From NCBI RefSeq assembly GCF_030580955.1, contig NZ_JAUQON010000001.1, positions 620,001-684,000 of the forward strand: a DNA stretch of 64,000 nt, read 5' to 3'. The translations under genes and the position numbers were made by a program. The DNA comes from Hymenobacter convexus. GTDB lineage: Bacteria; Bacteroidota; Bacteroidia; Cytophagales; Hymenobacteraceae. Under the pieces are notes generated by a model. It saw only the letters and a list, made by a program, of their open reading frames with translations. It was not told the DNA's origin and searched no databases. Positions 53,273 through 64,000 of this stretch are shown in pieces (the first letter of the stretch is position 1; each line of letters opens with the position of its first letter).

Positions 53273-53971
53273 ATGGCACAAGTAAGCAAAAAGCGCAAGG
53301 AAGCCCTTGCCAAACACGACCTGACGCAAGTGCGCAGCCTCGTGGAAGCAGCAATCGTGGTGAAGGACATTACCTACACCAAATTCGATGCTTCGGTAGA
53401 TATTGACGTTCGCCTCGGCGTGGACCCCCGCAAAGCGGACCAGATGGTTCGTGGCGTGGCCACCCTGCCCCACGGCACCGGCAAAACCGTTCGCGTTCTG
53501 GCGCTCGTGACTCCCGACAAGGAGGCTGAAGCGCTGGCCGCCGGCGCCGACTTCGTGGGTCTGGACGACTATATCTCGAAAATCGAGAAAGGCTGGACCG
53601 ACATCGACGTAATCATCACCATGCCCGCCGTAATGGCTAAGGTAGGTCGTCTGGGCCGTGTGCTCGGTCCCCGTGGTCTGATGCCGAACCCGAAGTCGGG
53701 TACCGTAACGACCGACGTAGCCAAGGCTGTGCAGGAAGTGAAAGCTGGTAAAATCGACTTCAAAGTTGACAAGACCGGTATCATTCACTGCTCGGTTGGT
53801 AAAGTATCGTTCGACCCGAAAATGCTGGCCGAAAACGCCCTGGAGGTAATCCAGACGTTGGGTCGCCTGAAGCCTTCTTCGTCGAAAGGTACCTACATCA
53901 AGAGCATCACGCTCTCGAGCACGATGTCGCCCGCCGTTCCGGTTGACAGCCAAGTAAATTCCGCTAGCTAA
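53273..53971 (+). CDS. rplA: Ribosomal protein L1
   Basis: The product is 232 residues with the L1 marks [40 protein letters not shown] and [16 protein letters not shown]. It forms the L1 stalk, and in many bacteria it represses its own operon by binding the rplK leader. It is 20 bases after rplK. Confidence 0.98.
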   Translation: MAQVSKKRKEALAKHDLTQVRSLVEAAIVVKDITYTKFDASVDIDVRLGVDPRKADQMVRGVATLPHGTGKTVRVLALVTPDKEAEALAAGADFVGLDDYISKIEKGWTDIDVIITMPAVMAKVGRLGRVLGPRGLMPNPKSGTVTTDVAKAVQEVKAGKIDFKVDKTGIIHCSVGKVSFDPKMLAENALEVIQTLGRLKPSSSKGTYIKSITLSSTMSPAVPVDSQVNSAS

Positions 53972-53986
53972 TTAAACAAACCAAAC

Positions 53987-54535
53987 ATGACTCGGGAAGA
54001 AAAACAAGCCCTCGTGGATGAGTTGAGCGGAAAAATGCAATCGCACAACTCGTTCTACATCGTCGATGCTTCGGTGATGTCGGTAGCGAAAATCAACGAC
54101 TTCCGTCGTCTGGCGTTCAACCGCGGCCTGGAATATAAGGTGTACAAAAACACCTTCATTCGCAAGGCGCTGGATACGCTCGGCCACGATACGTCGGAAA
54201 TGGATGCCGCGCTGAAAGGCCAATCGGGCGTGTTGTTCTCTACGGAGAGCGGCTCGGCTCCTGCCAAAATGCTGCGCGACTTCTACAAATCGCAAAACTA
54301 TGCCCGCGGTGTTGAGCCCAAGCCCGTGCTGAAAGGCGCATATGTAGATGCCAGCATCTATATCGGCTCGAACCAGCTCGAAGGCCTGACCACCATCAAA
54401 GGCAAACAGGAACTGCTCGGTGAACTCATCGGTCTGCTCCAGTCGCCTGCCAAAAATGTTATCTCTGCTCTGTCGAGCGGCGGCAACAAGCTGGCCGGCA
54501 TCCTCAAAACCCTCAGCGAAAAAGAGGCCGCTTAA
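53987..54535 (+). CDS. rplJ: Ribosomal protein L10
   Basis: The product is 182 residues, starting MTREEKQALVDELSGKMQSH, with VYKNTFIRKALDTLG and the C-terminal helix ALSSGGNKLAGILKTLSEKE that binds L7/L12 dimers. It is the base of the ribosomal stalk. It lies 15 bases after rplA. Confidence 0.97.
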   Translation: MTREEKQALVDELSGKMQSHNSFYIVDASVMSVAKINDFRRLAFNRGLEYKVYKNTFIRKALDTLGHDTSEMDAALKGQSGVLFSTESGSAPAKMLRDFYKSQNYARGVEPKPVLKGAYVDASIYIGSNQLEGLTTIKGKQELLGELIGLLQSPAKNVISALSSGGNKLAGILKTLSEKEAA

Positions 54536-54597
54536 TCCGCAGCTTTTTCGCCCCTCTTTAAATTTTCAACAACACATTTTTTTAACAATCTACAGAA

Positions 54598-54978
54598 ATG
54601 GCAGATTTGAAAGCATTCGCTGAGCAGCTTGTAAACCTGACGGTGAAAGAAGTAAACGAATTGGCAGGCATCCTGAAGGACGAGTACGGCATCGAGCCTG
54701 CTGCTGCTGCTCCCGTAATGATGGCTGGCGGCGGTGGCGCTGCTGCTGAGGAAGCTCCTGAGGAGAAGACGTCGTTCGACGTTATCCTGAAGGCTGCCGG
54801 TGGCCAGAAACTGGCTGTGGTGAAACTGGTGAAAGACCTGACCGGTCTGGGCCTGAAAGAAGCCAAAGAACTGGTTGACGGTGCTCCCAAGCCCCTGAAA
54901 GAAGGCGTAACCAAAGACGAGGCTGAGTCGCTGAAAAAGCAGCTCGAGGAAGCCGGTGCTGAAGTAGAAGTTAAGTAG
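54598..54978 (+). CDS. rplL: Ribosomal protein L7/L12
   Basis: The product is 126 residues: the dimer domain ([20 protein letters not shown]), the Ala/Gly hinge ([18 protein letters not shown]) and the C-terminal domain with [20 protein letters not shown] and [20 protein letters not shown]. It recruits translation factors. A terminator-like hairpin lies 45 bases after the stop. Confidence 0.98.
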   Translation: MADLKAFAEQLVNLTVKEVNELAGILKDEYGIEPAAAAPVMMAGGGGAAAEEAPEEKTSFDVILKAAGGQKLAVVKLVKDLTGLGLKEAKELVDGAPKPLKEGVTKDEAESLKKQLEEAGAEVEVK

Positions 54979-55023
54979 TTTCTGCTCCTGAAGCATCTCC
55001 GGACCCGCTTCGAATAAGGATTA

Positions 55024-55050
55024 GACCTGGCAACTTAGCCAGGTCTTTTC
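55024..55050 (+). terminator. Terminator/attenuator between rplL and rpoB
   Basis: AGACCTGGC pairs with GCCAGGTCT around a 6-base loop, followed by TTT. Such partial stops lower rpoBC output below that of ribosomal proteins in other bacteria. Confidence 0.8.
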
Positions 55051-55215
55051 CTGTTTGTAGCGTGTCAACCGCGCGAGCTACCCGGTTCGCGCTTTTGCTA
55101 TGTCAGCTAACCATCTTGTTGCAGAGGTGGTTAGGGAGTGTACCGCACCGCTGACGGGCCGCCACCCCGGCCTCCTTTATTACGCTTCTGTGTCCATCTT
55201 TTAATCCCCATCGCA

Positions 55216-58200
55216 TTGGCTACACCGAAAGCAAAGACGGCCGCCCTGAAGAAAACGGCCGCCGAGCGAATCAATTTCGCCAAGATTAAGAAGGTTATCG
55301 AGTACCCGGACTTCCTGGACGTGCAAGTGCGCTCGTTCCAGGAATTCTTTCAGTTGGAAACCGCTGCCGAGCGTCGTTCTAACGAAGGATTGTTCAAAGT
55401 GTTCGCCGAGAACTTCCCGATTTCGGACTCGCGCGAAAACTTCGTGCTCAACTTTATCGATTACCACGTCGACCCGCCGAAATATTCGGTTGACGAGTGC
55501 ATCGACCGTGGTTTGACTTATTCGGTTCCGCTGAAAGCCAAGCTGCGTTTGATTTGCAATGATAAGGACAACGAGGACTTCGAGACGATTGAGCAGGAGG
55601 TGTTCCTCGGGAACATCCCGTACATGACCGTGAAGGGCTCGTTCGTTATCAACGGCGCCGAGCGCGTTATCGTATCGCAGCTGCACCGTTCGCCGGGCGT
55701 GTTCTTCGCCCAGAGCAAGCACACGAACGGTACCAAGCTCTATTCGGCCCGGATTATTCCGTTCAAAGGTTCGTGGATTGAGTTTGCCACGGACGTGAAC
55801 AACGTGATGTATGCATACATCGACCGGAAGAAGAAATTCCCGGTGACGACGCTGCTTCGCGCCATCGGCTACGGCACGGACAAAGACATTCTCGACCTGT
55901 TCGGTTTGTCGGAGGAAGTGAAGTCCGATAAGAAAAACCTCAAGAAAGCCGTTGGTCGCAAGCTAGCTGCCCGGGTGCTCCGCACCTGGACGGAAGACTT
56001 CGTGGACGAAGACACCGGCGAAGTGGTATCGATTGACCGCAACGAGGTGTTGCTGGAGCGCGATGCTACTATTGAGGAAGCTGACATTGACGTGATTCTG
56101 GAGGCCGGCGCGAAGTCGGTGATTCTGCACCGTGAGAATGTGAACATTGCGGATTTCGCAATTATTTACAACACGCTGCAGAAGGACAACTCCAACTCGG
56201 AGAAGGAAGCTGTTGAGCAGATTTACCGCCAGCTCCGGAACACGGAGGCGCCTGACGAAGAAACCGCTCGTGACATCATCCAGAAGCTGTTCTTCTCGGA
56301 TAAGCGCTACGACCTCGGGGAAGTGGGCCGTTACCGGATTAACAAGAAGCTCCAGATTGGCATGGACCAGGAGTCGCGGGTGCTGACGAATGAGGACATT
56401 GTACTCATCGTGAAGTACCTGATTGGCTTGAGCAACTCAAAGGCCATTGTCGATGACATTGACCACTTGAGCAACCGTCGCGTGCGGACCGTGGGCGAGC
56501 AGCTTTACGCCCAGTTCGGCGTGGGCTTGGCCCGGATGGCGCGTACCATCAAGGAGCGCATGAACGTGCGTGACAACGAGGACTTCAAGCCGGTGGACCT
56601 GATTAATGCTCGTACTCTTTCGAGCGTTATCAACTCGTTCTTCGGTACGAACCAGTTGTCGCAGTTCATGGACCAAACCAACCCGCTGGCCGAGGTGACG
56701 CACAAGCGTCGCGTATCGGCGCTCGGGCCGGGAGGTCTGTCGCGTGAGCGTGCTGGTTTCGAGGTACGTGACGTTCACTACACGCACTACGGCCGTCTTT
56801 GCACCATCGAAACGCCGGAAGGACCGAACATTGGTCTGATTTCGTCGCTGTGCGTGCACGCTCGCGTGAATGCCATGGGCTTCATCGAAACCCCTTACCG
56901 CGACGTGAAAGGCGGCAAGGTGGACATGAGCGCCAACGTGAAATTCCTGACTGCTGAGGAAGAGGACACCCACCACATCGCGCAGGCTAACTCCCTGCTG
57001 GATGAGGGCGGCAACCTGACCCAAGAGCTGGTGAAAGGCCGTTTCGAAGGTGACTTCCCGGTGGTGAATCCGTCGGAGTACTCCTATATGGACGTGGCCC
57101 CGAACCAGATTGTATCGGTCGCTGCTTCGCTGATTCCGTTCCTGGAGCACGATGACGCCAACCGTGCGCTCATGGGCTCGAACATGCAGCGCCAGGCTGT
57201 GCCGCTGCTCCGCCCCGAAGCTCCGATTGTGGGCACGGGTCTGGAAGGCCGCATTGCCAGCGACTCGCGCACGTTGATTATGGCCGAAGGCGAAGGCGTG
57301 ATTGACTTCGTGGACGCCAACAAGATTGTCGTGAAGTACGACCTTACGGAGGACGACATCATGGTGAGCTTCGATGCGGAGCGCATTACCTACGACCTCA
57401 TCAAGTTCCGTCGCACCAACCAGGACACCTGCCTCAACCTGACGCCGCTCGTGAAGCGCGGTGAGCGGGTGACCAAAGGCCAGGCGCTTTGCGAAGGCTA
57501 CGGTACCAACCAGGGCGAACTCGCCCTGGGCCGTAACATGCAAGTGGCCTTCATGCCGTGGCAGGGCTACAACTTCGAGGATGCCATCGTCATCTCTGAG
57601 CGCGTGGTGCGCGACGACATCTTTACCTCGATTCACATTGAGGAGTTTGAGCTGGAAGTGCGCGAGACCAAGCGTGGCGAAGAAGAGTTGACTTCGGAAA
57701 TTCCGAACGTGAGCGAAGAAGCTGTGCGCAACCTCGACGACAACGGCATCATCCGCCTCGGCGCGGAGGTGAAGGAAGGCGATATTCTGATTGGTAAAAT
57801 CACGCCGAAAGGCGAGACGGACCCCACGCCGGAAGAGAAGCTGCTCCGCGCCATCTTCGGCGACAAGGCCGGAGATGTGAAGGATGCCTCGCTTAAGGCG
57901 CCGCCCTCCTTGCAGGGTGTGGTTATCGGCACGAAACTCTTCTCGCGTCCTAAGAAAGACAAAAACCTCCGGGCCAAGTCGAAGAAGGAAGTGGAAGACT
58001 TGAAGTCGACCTACGCACAGGAACTGCGTGGCGTGAAAGCCATCATGATTGACAAGCTGGTGCAATTGCTGGAAGGCAAAACGTCGCAGGGCATCAAGCA
58101 CCGCTTCGGCGAGGAGATGATTGCCAAGGGCGTGAAGTTCAACCGCAAGAACATCAACGAGGGCATGTTCCCCGAGAAGAACCCGTACAAGGACGAAAGC

Positions 58201-59115
58201 AACTACGCCGTTCCGGAAGAAGTGAACCTGTTTAAGGACCTGATTCTGGAAGGCTGGACGGCTGATGCCCGCGTGAATGGCTTGGTGCTGGAGCTGGTGC
58301 GTAACTACGCCAAGCGCCGCAACACCATCACCGCGAAATTCAAACGTCAGCGCTTCACCTTGGAAGTGGGCGACGAACTGCCCGCCGGCATCGTGCAGCT
58401 GGCCAAAGTGTACATCGCCAAGAAGCGCAAGCTGAAGGTGGGTGATAAAATGGCCGGCCGCCACGGTAACAAAGGCGTGGTAGCCCGCATCGTGCGCGAT
58501 GAGGACATGCCCTTCCTGCCCGATGGCACGCCGATGGACATCGTGCTGAATCCGCTAGGTGTACCAAGCCGGATGAACATCGGTCAGATTTACGAGACGG
58601 TACTTGGCTGGGCTGGTCTGAAAATGAGTCGCACTTACGCTACCCCGATTTTCGACGGCGCTACCGAGGATGAAGTGGCTCGTGAATTGACCGAGGCTGG
58701 CTTGCCCGACTGGGGCCGTGCGTACCTGCACGATGGTCTGACGGGCGACCGTTTCGACCAGCCGGTGACGGTGGGCGTGATTTACATGCTTAAGCTCGGT
58801 CACTTGGTTGACGACAAGATGCACGCTCGTTCCATCGGGCCGTACTCGCTCATCACGCAGCAGCCGCTGGGTGGTAAGGCACAGTTCGGTGGCCAGCGCT
58901 TCGGCGAGATGGAGGTGTGGGCACTGGAGGCCTTTGGTGCTTCCAACGTGCTGCAGGAAATCCTGACCGTGAAATCGGATGACGTGGTGGGCCGCGCCAA
59001 GGCGTACGAAGCCATTGTAAAAGGCGACGTTCTGCCCAAGCCGAACATCCCCGAGTCGTTCAACGTGTTGCTCCACGAACTCCGTGGTCTGGCACTCGAA
59101 ATCACGATGGAATAG
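55216..59115 (+). CDS. rpoB: RNA polymerase beta subunit
   Basis: The product is about 1299 residues. Landmarks are [20 protein letters not shown] at the front, the rifampicin-region block [20 protein letters not shown] followed by [74 protein letters not shown] and the final [12 protein letters not shown]. The frame is open from a GTG at 55138, but the first 26 codons do not look like RpoB. The TTG at 55216 gives (M)[19 protein letters not shown], which fits. No rifampicin-resistance change is obvious in the block above. Confidence 0.96.
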   Translation: MATPKAKTAALKKTAAERINFAKIKKVIEYPDFLDVQVRSFQEFFQLETAAERRSNEGLFKVFAENFPISDSRENFVLNFIDYHVDPPKYSVDECIDRGLTYSVPLKAKLRLICNDKDNEDFETIEQEVFLGNIPYMTVKGSFVINGAERVIVSQLHRSPGVFFAQSKHTNGTKLYSARIIPFKGSWIEFATDVNNVMYAYIDRKKKFPVTTLLRAIGYGTDKDILDLFGLSEEVKSDKKNLKKAVGRKLAARVLRTWTEDFVDEDTGEVVSIDRNEVLLERDATIEEADIDVILEAGAKSVILHRENVNIADFAIIYNTLQKDNSNSEKEAVEQIYRQLRNTEAPDEETARDIIQKLFFSDKRYDLGEVGRYRINKKLQIGMDQESRVLTNEDIVLIVKYLIGLSNSKAIVDDIDHLSNRRVRTVGEQLYAQFGVGLARMARTIKERMNVRDNEDFKPVDLINARTLSSVINSFFGTNQLSQFMDQTNPLAEVTHKRRVSALGPGGLSRERAGFEVRDVHYTHYGRLCTIETPEGPNIGLISSLCVHARVNAMGFIETPYRDVKGGKVDMSANVKFLTAEEEDTHHIAQANSLLDEGGNLTQELVKGRFEGDFPVVNPSEYSYMDVAPNQIVSVAASLIPFLEHDDANRALMGSNMQRQAVPLLRPEAPIVGTGLEGRIASDSRTLIMAEGEGVIDFVDANKIVVKYDLTEDDIMVSFDAERITYDLIKFRRTNQDTCLNLTPLVKRGERVTKGQALCEGYGTNQGELALGRNMQVAFMPWQGYNFEDAIVISERVVRDDIFTSIHIEEFELEVRETKRGEEELTSEIPNVSEEAVRNLDDNGIIRLGAEVKEGDILIGKITPKGETDPTPEEKLLRAIFGDKAGDVKDASLKAPPSLQGVVIGTKLFSRPKKDKNLRAKSKKEVEDLKSTYAQELRGVKAIMIDKLVQLLEGKTSQGIKHRFGEEMIAKGVKFNRKNINEGMFPEKNPYKDESNYAVPEEVNLFKDLILEGWTADARVNGLVLELVRNYAKRRNTITAKFKRQRFTLEVGDELPAGIVQLAKVYIAKKRKLKVGDKMAGRHGNKGVVARIVRDEDMPFLPDGTPMDIVLNPLGVPSRMNIGQIYETVLGWAGLKMSRTYATPIFDGATEDEVARELTEAGLPDWGRAYLHDGLTGDRFDQPVTVGVIYMLKLGHLVDDKMHARSIGPYSLITQQPLGGKAQFGGQRFGEMEVWALEAFGASNVLQEILTVKSDDVVGRAKAYEAIVKGDVLPKPNIPESFNVLLHELRGLALEITME

Positions 59116-59126
59116 TGAATTGCTGC

Positions 59127-59184
59127 AGTTGCGGCCGGGGCGCAAGCTTCGGCCGCAACTCGCGGTTTGCCTGCCGGCAGGCAA
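59127..59184. repeat. Two hairpins in the rpoB-rpoC gap
   Basis: AGTTGCGGCC (59127-59136) pairs with GGCCGCAACT (59151-59160). Just after it, TTGCCTGCCGGCAGGCAA (59167-59184) is a perfect 18-bp palindrome. Neither has a T-run. Confidence 0.7.
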
Positions 59185-59362
59185 CAGGAGGCGCTGATTG
59201 AGCGACTCTGGTAACGAAAGGTGAGAAAACGCTTCGGTGAAAGAGGAGCGGGGGCTGTTCCGAGATATGGTCAGTGCAGCATCAAAACCCCCAGTGAATC
59301 TTAATCGAAGGCCTTTTCATCATTCTGTCCTGTCATCAGTTTTAATTTTTCGACCTTTTCAG
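59185..59362. other. Remainder of the rpoB-rpoC intergenic region
   Basis: The whole gap (59116-59505) is 390 bases, long for these genes. Between the hairpins the sequence turns AT-richer (TTTTAATTTTTCGACC), as promoters in this phylum often do. No ORF is supported. Confidence 0.4.
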
Positions 59363-59408
59363 AGTGCCTTTGCCCGACATACCTATCTGTTAAGCAAAGG
59401 CACTTTTT
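59363..59408 (+). terminator. Terminator-like hairpin in front of rpoC
   Basis: AGTGCCTTTGC (59363-59373) pairs perfectly with GCAAAGGCACT (59394-59404) around a 20-base loop, followed by T (59404-59408). A TGCCTTTG inside it is one base from the -7 consensus. It could be an attenuator, or the leader of a separate rpoC transcript. Confidence 0.65.
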
Positions 59409-59505
59409 GAAGCGTCAACCTGTTTTGATTCTCTTGCGCCCTTCTGGCGAACGGCGAAGAATCAGGCAGCTCAAAGCCAACAGCTACTAGCTTAACCCCA
59501 ATCAA

Positions 59506-63858
<4,353 letters not shown>

Positions 63859-63879
63859 TCCGCCGTAGGTTTGTAATGG

Positions 63880-63913
63880 AAAAGCCGACTGGGGTATCCC
63901 GGTCGGCTTTTTC
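63880..63913 (+). terminator. Terminator after rpoC
   Basis: GCCGACTGGG pairs with CCCGGTCGGC (one G-T pair), with A-run before and TTTTT after. Confidence 0.88.
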
Positions 63914-63953
63914 TGTTTTGACGAGATATCAATCTGAACTAGCCACCTGATTT

Positions 63954-64000
63954 ATGTCAATTCTAAATTCAGAAATCGAAACTAGTTTACTAACTCTTCT
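63954..64000 (+). CDS. Possible start of an AT-rich gene cut by the window end
   Basis: An ATG at 63954 opens MSILNSEIETSLLTL and stays open to the edge. Codons such as TTA, CTA, AGT and CTT are unlike the GC-ending codons elsewhere, and the whole last 80 bases are AT-rich. Too short to identify. Confidence 0.3.
   Translation, partial: MSILNSEIETSLLTL

Noticed and set aside
63947..63960. CTGATTTATGTCAA, resembling an FNR-like box
   Set aside because: It is single, overlaps a possible start codon and lies in AT-rich DNA, where such matches are common.

Overview
The window looks like a chromosome segment from a GC-rich member of the Bacteroidota, most likely Hymenobacter or a close relative in the Cytophagales. 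This rests on family traits seen in the sequence: a fused ccoN-ccoO oxidase gene, proteins with type IX secretion (T9SS) sorting tails, promoters of the Bacteroidota form TTG-N19-21-TAnnTTTG, a CBB3/BON/universal-stress gene set, and the gene order tRNA-tuf-tRNA-secE-nusG-rplKAJL-rpoBC. No database search was possible, so the genus is an inference.

Layout. 0.3-3.2 kb: a small secreted PepSY-like protein, aerobic coproporphyrinogen oxidase (hemF) and a two-domain universal stress protein (USP). 3.2-11.2 kb, minus strand: a cbb3 oxidase operon, ccoI-ccoS-ccoNO-ccoQ-(unknown membrane protein)-ccoP-ccoH/fixH-TauE-like, interrupted by three long palindromic repeats and lacking ccoG. 11.4-22.8 kb: a redox/stress island with a thioredoxin-like protein, a fused trehalose-6-phosphate synthase/phosphatase, a GH15 glycosidase, a protein with six BON domains, a decayed and an intact USP gene, a 54-codon small ORF, and a histidine kinase overlapping a receiver-CRP/FNR fusion regulator. 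22.9-28 kb: plant cell-wall (pectin/xylan type) degradation, GH43, rhamnogalacturonan acetylesterase, a carboxypeptidase-regulatory-like protein and a pectate lyase. 28-42.5 kb: mixed metabolism and surface proteins (VOC, amidase, DUF1259, T9SS proteins, S1/P1 nuclease, a second GH43, a metzincin-like protease, GNAT, two glycosyltransferases). 42.7-49.8 kb: an ECF sigma/anti-sigma pair, gmk, nadD, frr, pyrH, a biotin carrier and an M1 aminopeptidase. 49.8-63.9 kb: the translation/transcription core cluster with four tRNAs.

The most interesting signal is regulatory. Two intergenic regions, one in front of the cbb3 operon and one in front of the 54-codon ORF next to the receiver-CRP regulator, each carry two FNR-like boxes of form CTGAT-N4-(A/G/T)TCAG. 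The centres are exactly 22 bp apart in both, and the proximal box lies about 42-43 bp upstream of the predicted transcription start. This suggests one regulon joining respiration and an undescribed small gene, possibly controlled by the neighbouring kinase and receiver-CRP fusion. A second theme is a dense set of long intergenic palindromes: seven full copies and one shortened copy of one family, plus four other kinds.
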